From a virus, in the IMG/VR virus record IMGVR_UViG_3300000101_000039, positions 1 through 30,402 of that record: DNA of 30,402 nucleotides; one strand, written 5' to 3'. Below the pieces are notes generated by a model. That model saw only the letters and a program-made list of their open reading frames with translations. It was not told where the DNA came from and did no database searches. Each line of letters opens with the position of its first letter. Positions within the stretch are counted from its first letter, which is position 1. A program made the translations under genes and the position numbers. Shown piece by piece: positions 1 to 7,980 of the stretch.

Positions 1-290
1 GCACTTAAAAAACCGTAGATACCCATACTAGTAATTAACACTAATATTACAGTAGCCAACATTAAATAAGCCTTAAGCCATTTATTTATAGTATCCCAAT
101 ATTGATAAAGTAAAGAAGCAATGACTAATTTTGCTATTTCTAAAGAACCAGCCATTATAATTACCTCAAAAGATGCACCTGCAAATAACTTAGATAATCC
201 ACTTACTGAATAAAAGGCAGCTGAAGCACTAACTGATAAAGCAGAAAATGCTATAATAAAAGGAAAAATATTAGATTTTAATTTTTTCAC
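1..290 (-). CDS. Multi-spanning membrane protein, 3' end beyond the window
   Basis: Read on the minus strand, an open frame starts at GTG (290-288) and runs off the window edge. An in-frame TAA lies 9-12 bases upstream of the GTG, so the start cannot lie further 5' and GTG is the best choice. About 96 residues are visible. They contain three hydrophobic stretches: roughly residues 9-28 (FPFIIAFSALS onward), 40-60 (EVIIMAGSLEIAKLVIASLL) and 71-93 (AYLMLATVILVLITSMGIYGFL). From memory, proteins with this multi-TM N-terminus followed by a long coiled coil recur in aquatic T4-like phages, usually labelled structural or coil-containing. The coiled-coil part would lie outside the window. It follows the endolysin gene by 12 bases, so it is probably co-transcribed with the lysis genes. 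Function unknown. Confidence 0.6.
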   Translation of the reverse strand, partial: MKKLKSNIFPFIIAFSALSVSASAAFYSVSGLSKLFAGASFEVIIMAGSLEIAKLVIASLLYQYWDTINKWLKAYLMLATVILVLITSMGIYGFLS

Positions 291-302
291 AAAAATTTTT
301 TA

Positions 303-794
303 TTATACTACTAGTGCAGCTTTAAATGCATCCCAGTCAAAAGCACTGCCAGGATCGGTTTTTCCTTTACCTTCTCCTCTAACATCATCACCAGATACAT
401 CTGAGTGTCGAACAACATTTTCAAGGGGAATATTGTACTCTTTTATCCACCATTTACACACATCTACGGATGTATCAAATTGTCCATCAGTATATGTTCC
501 TTTAGTTTCTATTGCTTTAGAAAAAGTACCCCAATCATGCTCACCAGCTACTAATAATTCAAAACCTAAATAATGTGAATTTAAACCTGATATTCCTCCA
601 TGTTTGGATTTTCCAGCATGAGAGGCTCTACCAGGTGTTTCTACCATTTTTTCATATACCCCATCAGGGTGAATAAACCCATGTACTGATAATTTAATAG
701 ACTTTAAAAAATCATGTGCCTTCATTGGTCCCTCAGGCATTTTTAAATATTCTGCCATTGAGTGAATAATTATTCCTTTAGGTATTATTGCCAT
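303..794 (-). CDS. Endolysin, N-acetylmuramoyl-L-alanine amidase (Amidase_2 / T7 lysozyme-AmpD fold)
   Basis: This 163-residue protein should cut the amide bond between N-acetylmuramic acid and the stem peptide of peptidoglycan at the end of infection. The Amidase_2 zinc ligands can be placed: His11 in GIIIHSM, His130 in VVRHSDVSG, and Asp147 in KTDPGSAFDW. Lys145, two residues before the last ligand, matches the K-x-C/D arrangement of T7 lysozyme and AmpD. The central block (NSHYLGFELLVAGEHDW) fits the substrate-groove strands of the family, and the length is that of a single catalytic domain. There is no signal peptide or separate wall-binding domain, so release should need a holin. The gene directly upstream (800-1051), 5 bases away, is a two-TM holin candidate, which supports a lysis role. 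It is separate from the peptidase domain in the baseplate hub. Confidence 0.9.
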   Translation of the reverse strand: MAIIPKGIIIHSMAEYLKMPEGPMKAHDFLKSIKLSVHGFIHPDGVYEKMVETPGRASHAGKSKHGGISGLNSHYLGFELLVAGEHDWGTFSKAIETKGTYTDGQFDTSVDVCKWWIKEYNIPLENVVRHSDVSGDDVRGEGKGKTDPGSAFDWDAFKAALVV

Positions 795-799
795 ATCTG

Positions 800-1051
800 T
801 TATTTTTTACTAAAAATTTTACCTGCTTCAGCTATACCAAATGAACCTAAGGTAATAATTACAAATGAATTGTATATAAACTCATTAATTACTAAATCTT
901 TACCCATATATCCAGTTAATAAATCTGCTATTGCAAACAGTACCATTACTACAAATGAAGCAAAACCTACTATAGTTTTTTCATTAATATCATTCTCATC
1001 CTTAAAAATGTTTTTTAAGCTCATCCATTTATTATTTAAATATTTAAACAT
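800..1051 (-). CDS. Two-TM small membrane protein, holin candidate
   Basis: The 83-residue product has a charged N-terminus (about residues 1-25), a first hydrophobic segment at about 27-48 (IVGFASFVVMVLFAIADLL), a short polar loop around GKDLVINE, a second hydrophobic segment at about 57-77 (IYNSFVIITLGSFGIAEAG) and a lysine-rich end. Size, two TM segments, basic C-terminus and position 5 bases upstream of the endolysin are what is expected of a class II-type holin, which would form the membrane lesion that frees the amidase. I recognise no specific holin family, so the assignment rests on topology and context. Another phage membrane protein remains possible. Confidence 0.55.
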   Translation of the reverse strand: MFKYLNNKWMSLKNIFKDENDINEKTIVGFASFVVMVLFAIADLLTGYMGKDLVINEFIYNSFVIITLGSFGIAEAGKIFSKK

Positions 1052-1071
1052 AATATAACATTTATTAAAAT

Positions 1072-1389
1072 TTATCTATCCTTTTTATTAGAAACTTTTT
1101 CAGTTAATTTTTCTATATGATCTTGCAAAGATTTAACATCTTCTTCTAGATCTTTAATATGCTCTTCAAACCATTGCTCTTTTAAATCATACTCTGTCCT
1201 GTCGATAGAAGCTGGTGGTAATAGTTTAGCTTCTTCAATATCAGATTGCAGTTTAAAATACATACCTCCTAGAGTAAAAACTGCTGCTATTATTAAACCA
1301 ATAGATTTTAAAGTTAAATGAAAATCAGGTCTACCATCACCATCTACATCAACTCCCATGTTTGTATCACTTCCTAATTCCTTTGCCAT
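1072..1389 (-). CDS. Single-TM protein with DxDGDG loop and C-terminal coiled coil (lysis-associated?)
   Basis: The 105-residue protein has an N-terminal polar segment with a calcium-loop-like motif (VDVDGDGRPDF, about residues 13-23). One TM helix follows at about 28-47 (SIGLIIAAVFTLGGMYFKL), then a charged heptad-rich region to the end (about 68-100: EEHIKDLEEDVKSLQDHIEKL). The layout would place the long coiled coil on one side of the membrane, as in inner-membrane spanins. It is the first gene of a short run (this gene, holin candidate, endolysin, membrane protein) after a 101-base gap from nrdA, with a motif like those before virion genes at 1418-1426. I do not recognise a family. A spanin-like role is inference from topology and neighbours; a virion protein is an alternative. 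Confidence 0.6.
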   Translation of the reverse strand: MAKELGSDTNMGVDVDGDGRPDFHLTLKSIGLIIAAVFTLGGMYFKLQSDIEEAKLLPPASIDRTEYDLKEQWFEEHIKDLEEDVKSLQDHIEKLTEKVSNKKDR

Positions 1390-1417
1390 ATTACTAATAT
1401 TATTATTTATTTGTTTA

Positions 1418-1426
1418 TTATAAATA
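1418..1426 (-). promoter_or_regulatory. ATATTTATAA-class upstream motif before the lysis genes
   Basis: Minus strand reads GTATTTATAATAAACAAATAA, about 30 bases before the ATG at 1389. It shares the TATTTATAA core with six gaps in the virion gene block and lies in the 101-base non-coding stretch (1390-1490) between nrdA and the lysis genes. It also contains TATAAT, a plausible -10 element. Role as a promoter is inferred; the rest of the gap shows nothing I can name. Confidence 0.35.
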
Positions 1427-1490
1427 CATAACTTTTACTAAACAATAATATTTGGTTCAATCATCACTTTACATATTATATGTGGAGCCA

Positions 1491-3206
1491 TTACCCATCA
1501 CAACTAATGCAATCCGCAATCCTGCTTCCTAAATCGCCTTTAATAACTGAATCTGTTCTTAAATAATAAAATGTTTTAATACCTAATTTAAATCCTTCCA
1601 TATGGACTTGATTAATCCATTTAGGTGAGTCATTAGGATCAAAACTTAAGTTAAGTGATTGTGTTTGGTCAATATATTTTTGTCTTTCTGCTGCTTGTTT
1701 AACTAGTTCTAATTGATTTACTTCAGAAAATGTTAAAAATACTTCTTTTTCCTCCATTGTTAATACAGTATCAGGTAACCCCATTACACTACCACCTTCT
1801 TGTAAGATTTGATTCCACCATTTTTCCTTATCTTCACCTTTAGATTCTAATAAGTCTTTAAGAATTTTATTTTTTCTAATAAACGTTCCTTTTGCTCCAT
1901 TAAAAGTGTAAATATTAGCAGGTAAAGGTTCAATACCAGCACTTATACCTCCACAAATAACAGAATTAGATACTGTAGGTGCTACAGCTAACAGATGTGT
2001 ATTTCTCATACCTGTGCCCTTACACCATAATGGTTCACCATATTCGGCTGCTAAATCCATAGAAGCAGATTCAGCTTCGGATCTTATCCTACTAAAAATA
2101 TTTCTAGTATGAACTGTAGAAGCTATAGAGGTAAATGGTAAGTTTTTCTGTTGTAAATAGGTATGCCAACCCATAACACCTAAACCTAATGCTCTACCTT
2201 TTCTAGCATGATTATGAGTTCTTAATAGTGAATCAGTTCCATTAGATTTTTGTATAAACTCTTCCATTACTCCATCTAAAAACCAAATAGCAGTTTGAAC
2301 ACAATCTGTATCTTTATATTCCTCCCACTTAGCTAAGTTAAGTGAGGATAAACAACAAATAAATGAATGTTCTTCATCTGTAAATAAGGTTATTTCTGAA
2401 CAAATATTAGTCATAGAAACATTTAAGTTATTCATCCTATAAGCAATAGGATTATTTTTGTTAACTGTATCCTTAAACATAATATAAGGTTCACCTGTTT
2501 CCATTCTTGATTTAAGAACCTTGGCCCATTTTTCCATAGAGGGTTGATCTCTAACCTCTAATTTTTTCATAAAATCATCTCCTACAACAACACATTGGTG
2601 TAAGTTAAGACATTGTCTGTTAGGATCTCCTTTAGGTCTTCTAATTTCTAAAAACTCATCAATATCTCCATGTTCAATATCTAGGTTAACTGAAGCTGCA
2701 CCTCTTCTTACATTTCCTTGGTTAGTAGCTATAATAGCTGAATCATAAATCTTAGCCCAAGGGACTACTCCTTCACTTTTACCATTTCCAGTAATTCCTT
2801 CTCCACGTTCTCTAATGCGAGATAACGAAATACCTACACCACCACCAGACGCTGTGAGTTTCATTAGTTCCGCGTTAGTTAAACCGATTCCACGTATTGA
2901 ATCGGGTGTATCTACACCAAAACAACTAATAGGTAAACCCCTATCAGTTCCCATATTTGATATAACAGGGGAAGCTAAACCTATCCAACCATTCCAAATA
3001 TATTTAAAGAACTTATTTTCTAGTTCAGGTTTTTTAAGTCTAGAAGCAGATGCTTTAGCCACTCTTTTATAAGCCGTCTTTACATTTTCACCAGGAAGTA
3101 AGTATCCTTTGCTAATGGTGGCAAGTGAAATTTCATCCATCCAGTCAGGATAATCTTTACCCCTTTCCCAATTTTCATAATCTGCTTGTAATGCGTTGTT
3201 CTCCAT
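1491..3206 (-). CDS. nrdA: Class I ribonucleoside-diphosphate reductase, large (catalytic) subunit
   Basis: NrdA reduces ribonucleoside diphosphates to deoxyribonucleotides using a radical from NrdB. The key residues are visible: Cys95 in LPISCFG (one redox thiol), the catalytic triple Asn267-x-Cys269-x-Glu271 in NICSEI, the second redox cysteine at 284/285 (FICCLSSLNLA), the radical-transfer pair Tyr547-Tyr548 (KTFYYLRT), and a C-terminal CxxC tail (Cys566, Cys569) that would reload the active site from thioredoxin or glutaredoxin. At 571 residues it is much shorter than the roughly 760-residue E. coli enzyme. It begins almost directly at the catalytic barrel and shows no N-terminal ATP-cone, so dATP feedback at that site is probably absent, as expected for a phage that needs high dNTP supply. 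The subunit pair (nrdB at 3491-4477) is split by one small unknown gene. The final Cys residues suggest the C-terminus is intact. Confidence 0.97.
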   Translation of the reverse strand: MENNALQADYENWERGKDYPDWMDEISLATISKGYLLPGENVKTAYKRVAKASASRLKKPELENKFFKYIWNGWIGLASPVISNMGTDRGLPISCFGVDTPDSIRGIGLTNAELMKLTASGGGVGISLSRIRERGEGITGNGKSEGVVPWAKIYDSAIIATNQGNVRRGAASVNLDIEHGDIDEFLEIRRPKGDPNRQCLNLHQCVVVGDDFMKKLEVRDQPSMEKWAKVLKSRMETGEPYIMFKDTVNKNNPIAYRMNNLNVSMTNICSEITLFTDEEHSFICCLSSLNLAKWEEYKDTDCVQTAIWFLDGVMEEFIQKSNGTDSLLRTHNHARKGRALGLGVMGWHTYLQQKNLPFTSIASTVHTRNIFSRIRSEAESASMDLAAEYGEPLWCKGTGMRNTHLLAVAPTVSNSVICGGISAGIEPLPANIYTFNGAKGTFIRKNKILKDLLESKGEDKEKWWNQILQEGGSVMGLPDTVLTMEEKEVFLTFSEVNQLELVKQAAERQKYIDQTQSLNLSFDPNDSPKWINQVHMEGFKLGIKTFYYLRTDSVIKGDLGSRIADCISCDG

Positions 3207-3217
3207 CTATAATATTT

Positions 3218-3472
3218 TTATTGATTTGCTGTAATTTCTTTTTTTATTTCTAGTATTGCCTGACATTCAGTGTACATTTCTTTCTCTTCTCCCCATTCAA
3301 GTAACTCATCTAGATCTTCTAATTTATCTTTTAAGGTTATTTCATCAGTAAAAATATAATCATTTCTTGATTCTACATTGTTGGCTAATTGCATAATACC
3401 ATCATAAAAAACCATATCAACATGCCAATCAATATTATCTAACCCATCATCTATTTTATCTTCTGAACTCAT
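3218..3472 (-). CDS. Small acidic protein of unknown function between nrdB and nrdA
   Basis: An 84-residue, strongly acidic, probably helical protein with no cysteines apart from one near residue 70 and no TM segment. It sits 18 bases after nrdB and 11 bases before nrdA, so all three are almost certainly co-transcribed. It lacks the CxxC of a glutaredoxin or thioredoxin, which often occupies this place in phage reductase operons. The tight spacing, absence of frame disruption and the ATG start support a real gene. I do not recognise it; a link to nucleotide metabolism is only suggested by position. Confidence 0.7.
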   Translation of the reverse strand: MSSEDKIDDGLDNIDWHVDMVFYDGIMQLANNVESRNDYIFTDEITLKDKLEDLDELLEWGEEKEMYTECQAILEIKKEITANQ

Positions 3473-3490
3473 TACTTAAATGTTTAAATT

Positions 3491-4477
3491 TTAAAAAATA
3501 TCTGAGGCATCCCAATTTTGAACACCTTTACTATAATTAGTTACCCTATTTGCAAAAAAGTCAGTGTGTTGTTTCCCACCAGACAAGTTATCAAACCAAC
3601 TCATTCTTTGTACAGATTCTTGGTCAATACCATTTACAATAGATTCATATCCTAAATCAGCCATTTTAGTATTTACTCTATGTTTAATAAAAGATACCAA
3701 ATCATACTTAGAACATCCTTCTAAATCACCCATTTCATAAACCTTATCTATAAAATCTAATTCTAATTTTAAAGATAAATGGGCAGCATCCTCAATTTGA
3801 GATTTTAACTCAGGAGTATTTAACTCAGGGTGTTCCTCTAATAAAGTTCTAAATAACCAACACCCCGCTTCTGAATGTAATGATTCATCTCTAATACTCC
3901 ATTCAACTATTTGTCCCACCCCTTTAAGTAAATTCCTTAGTTTAAATGATAATAAAATAGCAAAAGAAGAGAATAAATTAACCCCTTCAGTAAATGCTGA
4001 AAATATAGCTAAGGATTTTGCTCTTTCATTCCAATCAGGTGTACCATCATGAGAATCTCTAATTTTCATTAAAGCATCTATTTTAGCCATAGTTGCTTCA
4101 TCTTCCATAAATTCACTAAAATTATCTAATCCTAGTTCCTCATTTAATAAAGAATAAGCTTCAGCATGTATAGTTTCAAAGGCACCAAATGTTACTGCCA
4201 TTGCAATTACCTCAGGTTTTCTAAACCATTTTGTAACTAATGTTGACCAATAATCATTTACTACAGTTTCAGTTTGGGCGAAACCTTTTAATATGGAACC
4301 TATTATATTTTTCTCATTTTTATCTAGATTTTGTTTCCAATCATTAATATCCGACATCATTGGTACTTCAGTATGCAACCAATGTGCTTGTTGTTGTTTC
4401 ATCCAATAATCGTTAGCCTCAGGATATTCAAAAGGTTTGTAAACTATTCTTTCTTGTAATAATGATGTTTTTGCCAT
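3491..4477 (-). CDS. nrdB: Class I ribonucleotide reductase, small (radical-generating) subunit
   Basis: The 328-residue protein is the ferritin-like subunit that houses a dimetal centre and passes the radical to NrdA. Metal ligands can be aligned by spacing to E. coli NrdB (D84, E115, H118, E204, E238, H241): here Glu70, Glu101, His104, Glu164, Glu198 and His201. The radical tyrosine is conserved as Tyr108, four residues after His104 (ETIHAEAYSLL). The first ligand is therefore Glu rather than the usual Asp. That change is known in Chlamydia-type proteins, but those lack the tyrosine, so the metal content here (Fe2, Mn2 or mixed) is open. No N-terminal ATP-cone is present. The C-terminal tail (GVQNWDASDIF) would dock to NrdA. 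It lies 14 bases downstream of the helicase gene. Confidence 0.96.
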   Translation of the reverse strand: MAKTSLLQERIVYKPFEYPEANDYWMKQQQAHWLHTEVPMMSDINDWKQNLDKNEKNIIGSILKGFAQTETVVNDYWSTLVTKWFRKPEVIAMAVTFGAFETIHAEAYSLLNEELGLDNFSEFMEDEATMAKIDALMKIRDSHDGTPDWNERAKSLAIFSAFTEGVNLFSSFAILLSFKLRNLLKGVGQIVEWSIRDESLHSEAGCWLFRTLLEEHPELNTPELKSQIEDAAHLSLKLELDFIDKVYEMGDLEGCSKYDLVSFIKHRVNTKMADLGYESIVNGIDQESVQRMSWFDNLSGGKQHTDFFANRVTNYSKGVQNWDASDIF

Positions 4478-4491
4478 GTTTTTTATAAAAT

Positions 4492-5859
4492 TTATTCTTG
4501 AGTTGAAAAATATACCTCTGATAATTTTGTTTTAAAAATTTTATCAGTTTGATCAAAAGAATTAGATTGAGTCTTAGGAGCTAACTTTTCCTCTTCAAGA
4601 TCTATATTATAATCAAAAACATCAAAATGTCCAGTATTAGTATCAGCTTTAACACCAAATGTAAGACCATCCATCCCATATCTGTTTTTCATAATATGAA
4701 ATCTTCCTGTTCCGTTTACTTTATCTTCTTTCTTACGGGACAAAGACATACAAAAATCGGTAATCATCATCTTGTCATAAGACCCAGCTGCTTTATCACC
4801 TTCTATTATATCATCATGTGCCCCTGCGCGATTAACTTGTGAAACAGACCAAATAGGAATGTCCAATTGTCTAGCTAATCCTTTTGTGCTAGTATAAATA
4901 TCATCAATTTCATCTTTACGTTCCCTATTTTGTTTTTTTGATGTAAGGAGATCAACATAATCAATAATAATCAAATCTGCTTTAATTCCTAACCCTTCAA
5001 CTTTATTAATATGGGATTCTATTGTAGACATTGTTGCTCTCCCTGTGGGAAATTCCTTGATAATTAACCTACCAGGTAAACTTGGAATGATTTCTTCAGC
5101 CTTTTTTCTTAAAGGAACTGAATCACTAACTGATATATTAGTAAAAAATGCATCATATCGTTTCCCAACATATTCCTCTCCAAGCTCTAAAGTATAATGT
5201 AATACATTATAACCTAGCCTAACAGCAAATCCTCCTATTGCTACTAATGACCAAGACTTACCACCTCCCGGGCTACCAAAAATAAGACCAAAATCTCCAT
5301 TTCCAAGCCCTCCCTGGAGTAAATCATTGATTTTTTTCCAAGGTGTAGGCATAATAACTCTAGAATTTTCTCTATATCTTTCTTCAATATCTTTAATATA
5401 CTCATGTCCTATATGTTTATCATGTCCCGCTTTTAAAGCATTTTCAATCATTATTTTGATTGAATCATAATCCCCTGCTTTAAGTAAATCTACAGAAGAC
5501 ATTAGTGCCTTTTTTAATTGTTGATTTCTACAAAAATTAGTAAATTCCTCTTGTACATATTCTAGATCTTCATCAGAGCTAACATATGCCTGCTTTAGTT
5601 GATCTTTAATTGAAATTTGTAAGACATCATTATCTATTTTTTGTAATTCTCCTTTTAAGATATCGAGAGTAGGAGTTGCATGGTACTTTTCATAGTACCT
5701 TAGGATTTCTTTAATTATCCATTTGTGTGATGAAGATTCAAAATCCTCATCACTTATTATATCATTAACATTGGTTAAAAATTCTTTATGTGTTAATAAA
5801 GAAGATATAACCTTGATTTGAAATTCCTTGCCGTATGAAGTAAGCGAATTTAATGTCAT
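4492..5859 (-). CDS. gp41: Replicative DNA helicase, DnaB family, T4 gp41-like
   Basis: The 455-residue protein should be the hexameric 5'-3' helicase that opens the replication fork and recruits primase. An N-terminal helical domain (about 1-150) precedes the RecA-like motor. Walker A is GSPGGGKS at about 195-202, and Walker B is the hydrophobic strand ending in IIDYVDLL near residue 300. The sensor/H3 region with WSVSQVNR follows, then an arginine-rich stretch (MSLSRKKEDK). The C-terminal tail after about 420 is polar and may bind partners. Length matches T4 gp41 (475). The ATG lies 1 base after the exonuclease stop, so the two are translationally linked. No primase (gp61) or helicase loader (gp59) is seen in this window. 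A bacterial-type DnaB origin cannot be excluded. Confidence 0.93.
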   Translation of the reverse strand: MTLNSLTSYGKEFQIKVISSLLTHKEFLTNVNDIISDEDFESSSHKWIIKEILRYYEKYHATPTLDILKGELQKIDNDVLQISIKDQLKQAYVSSDEDLEYVQEEFTNFCRNQQLKKALMSSVDLLKAGDYDSIKIMIENALKAGHDKHIGHEYIKDIEERYRENSRVIMPTPWKKINDLLQGGLGNGDFGLIFGSPGGGKSWSLVAIGGFAVRLGYNVLHYTLELGEEYVGKRYDAFFTNISVSDSVPLRKKAEEIIPSLPGRLIIKEFPTGRATMSTIESHINKVEGLGIKADLIIIDYVDLLTSKKQNRERKDEIDDIYTSTKGLARQLDIPIWSVSQVNRAGAHDDIIEGDKAAGSYDKMMITDFCMSLSRKKEDKVNGTGRFHIMKNRYGMDGLTFGVKADTNTGHFDVFDYNIDLEEEKLAPKTQSNSFDQTDKIFKTKLSEVYFSTQE

Positions 5860-5860
5860 T

Positions 5861-6898
5861 TTATTTATAACCTTTAAAGTGTTCGAAATTATCTTTTACC
5901 CAATTTTCTAAATTTCTAATCATTCCTCCTAATTTATCTTCATTGTATAGTTGGATAAATAATTCAGAATTTAATTCGGGTAAATCCTCTCCAATCAAAT
6001 CATCTAGGAATTGTTTTTCTCTATCATCAATCATTGGGATACTTAAATCCATAATTTTATAACTATTTTCTAATCTTTTTCTATCTAATACTATACGTGA
6101 ATATACAACATGCTCCTTGTGTTTCCTAGCAGATATGTCGAAAATGTCATTTAAAGTTAATTCTTGTGTTGCTAATTCGGGAAATCGTTTAAATAATCCT
6201 TTTTCACCTAACCCTTTAATTCCTGGTACTTTATCTGAAGCATCACCTAATAAGGTTTTATATAAAATAAAATTATGAGATAATACCCCAAATTTTTCCT
6301 TTACGGTTTTGGGGGTGTAATACTCCTTTTCTATTGGTCTATATAATATAATTTTATCAGTTACCAATTGAACAAAATCCTTATCGCTAGAAATTATAAA
6401 ACAGGTCGAATTATGTTTTTCAACTAGTTTTGTAGCTAACACGGCTATAACGTCATCCGCTTCCACTTTGTCGATTAGGGTGGTTTTAACGGGTAACATT
6501 TTTAAATACTGGATAAGACGCACTATCTGGTCAATTTTTGAGTCATGTTCGTCTCCTATATCCTCAAATACCTCCCAGTTAGTAACTCTTGATACATTCC
6601 TTCCAGATTTATATTCAGGGAGTAAATTCTTCCTATTATTAGAAGAACCTGCACCATCAAATACCATATACACTGAAGTGGGCTGCATTTGTCTTATTAA
6701 AGCACCTAAAGAACGTAGGGAACCGCCTAACCCCCCAATGTGGACTCCATCGGGGTTTACCATATTCATCATAGCAAAGTTTCTAAAGAATAGATTTAAT
6801 CCATCTATCAACAATACTTTATCATGTTTATTTTGGGTAGGCGTTTCCCCTTGTTCCTGGACTTCGTCCAGTAACTTAAATAGTTCTTTATGCTTCAT
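5861..6898 (-). CDS. 5'-3' exonuclease of the FEN / T4 RNase H-like family
   Basis: The 345-residue protein has the ordered acidic motifs of structure-specific 5' nucleases, which remove RNA primers and flaps during lagging-strand synthesis. They are LLIDGLNLFFRNF near residue 30, VYMVFDG near 98, the paired acids in VEADDVIAVLA, the ISSDKDF motif, and the second metal site plus helix-hairpin-helix in LLGDASDKVPGIKGLGEKG. The first 25 residues are polar and probably extended. Length is close to T4 RNase H (305). It lies 2 bases after uvsX and 1 base before the helicase gene, which suits a lagging-strand maturation role in the same operon. Whether it also acts in recombination cannot be told from sequence. 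Confidence 0.93.
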   Translation of the reverse strand: MKHKELFKLLDEVQEQGETPTQNKHDKVLLIDGLNLFFRNFAMMNMVNPDGVHIGGLGGSLRSLGALIRQMQPTSVYMVFDGAGSSNNRKNLLPEYKSGRNVSRVTNWEVFEDIGDEHDSKIDQIVRLIQYLKMLPVKTTLIDKVEADDVIAVLATKLVEKHNSTCFIISSDKDFVQLVTDKIILYRPIEKEYYTPKTVKEKFGVLSHNFILYKTLLGDASDKVPGIKGLGEKGLFKRFPELATQELTLNDIFDISARKHKEHVVYSRIVLDRKRLENSYKIMDLSIPMIDDREKQFLDDLIGEDLPELNSELFIQLYNEDKLGGMIRNLENWVKDNFEHFKGYK

Positions 6899-6900
6899 GT

Positions 6901-7980
6901 TTATTCGGGTTCTGCTATAAACTGGACTGTGTCAGTAGGGACATAACTTTCTTCTACAACATCAAAATCGGTACCACCTAATATGGCACTCCATTCTTCA
7001 GCATGTGAGGATTTATAATCTTTAAGTTCCTTCTCATCATCATTAATAAAACCATGAGGTGTCATTATAATTTTACCTCTAGTAGTCATACCATTAATGT
7101 GATTTTTATCAATTTGTAAGTTTACTCTTTTAGCAAATTCAACTTGTTTACCTTCTTTAATAGCTTTAATCTTAGAAGTTCCCGCATTAGATATATTACC
7201 AAATGTTACTACAAATGTAGAATCAAACCACATAGCAAATCCACCTTTGTTCATCAACTTTGGTTTACCCATAGGGGATTCTGCTTTAGCAGTCCAAACT
7301 TTATTAATACAAACTAATGTATTAGTATAGGTAGATGATTCTTTACGTGATAAAGTGATTCTTTGATTTACACTATTACCAAATTGAGTAGACATAGCGC
7401 CGGCATTCCATTCATTGTTGTTCTTATTAGAACGTACTGATAGTTCACAAGGTACTGATCCAATTGAGTCCCATAGGAATAATAAATCATAAGGTAAATT
7501 ACCTTTTTTCTGCTCATCTATTAAATCTAAAATAAATGCGGCAACATCCTCTATTGTATGAAGTGTTTCCCTATCTACATAAATGAAATTACCATTATAA
7601 TCAAGTATCTCATTAGTATCAGGATCTCTTTCAATATCAATATCTAAACCCATTTGAGTAGCATGCTCCCAATTCCATTTCATTTCAGTAATGATAAAAA
7701 CTGGTAATATTTTTCGTTTTTGAGCTGAGACTGCTGCTTCAATTAAAGCTGTAGTTTTACCTGTATCTGAATGACCCCTTAAGATCACAATGTGACCCAT
7801 AGGGATACCAGGTATAGATGTAACATCTTGGAATGCTTGCGATAATGGAATCCATTCTTGATCCTTAAACTTTACATTTTTATCTAAACCTTTTTTATTC
7901 TTAAATTTGTTTAGATCGAAACTGCTCCTTACCTCAGCAGATACTGCTTCAGATAAAGATTTTGCTTTCTTTTTAGCCAT
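6901..7980 (-). CDS. uvsX: UvsX / RecA-like recombinase
   Basis: A RecA-fold ATPase that forms filaments on ssDNA and drives strand exchange and recombination-dependent replication. Walker A is GHSDTGKT at about 69-76 from the chosen start; Walker B is LLFLWDSIGS. The L1/L2 DNA-binding region is represented by NEWNAGAMSTQFGNSVNQ and the following segment. About 359 residues, against 391 in T4 UvsX. I chose the ATG at 7980, which overlaps the gp32 stop codon as TAATG. The frame is open 12 bases further to a TTG that would extend it to 363 residues, but the overlap start is the common arrangement for coupled phage genes and leads into a typical lysine-rich start (MAKKKAKS). Direct coupling with gp32 fits the known UvsX-gp32 partnership. 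Confidence 0.95.
   Translation of the reverse strand: MAKKKAKSLSEAVSAEVRSSFDLNKFKNKKGLDKNVKFKDQEWIPLSQAFQDVTSIPGIPMGHIVILRGHSDTGKTTALIEAAVSAQKRKILPVFIITEMKWNWEHATQMGLDIDIERDPDTNEILDYNGNFIYVDRETLHTIEDVAAFILDLIDEQKKGNLPYDLLFLWDSIGSVPCELSVRSNKNNNEWNAGAMSTQFGNSVNQRITLSRKESSTYTNTLVCINKVWTAKAESPMGKPKLMNKGGFAMWFDSTFVVTFGNISNAGTSKIKAIKEGKQVEFAKRVNLQIDKNHINGMTTRGKIIMTPHGFINDDEKELKDYKSSHAEEWSAILGGTDFDVVEESYVPTDTVQFIAEPE

Noticed and set aside
762-1058. Plus-strand ORF across the holin candidate
   Set aside because: Antisense to a better-supported membrane gene in a uniform minus-strand operon; no upstream signal.
1440-1490. A/T-rich partial palindrome after nrdA (ACATATAATATGT)
   Set aside because: Short AT-only stem with no T tract; not convincing as a terminator.
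5862-5870. Minus-strand TATAAATA just before the helicase ATG
   Set aside because: It is made of the last codons and stop of the exonuclease (GGT TAT AAA TAA), so chance within coding sequence is as likely as a promoter.
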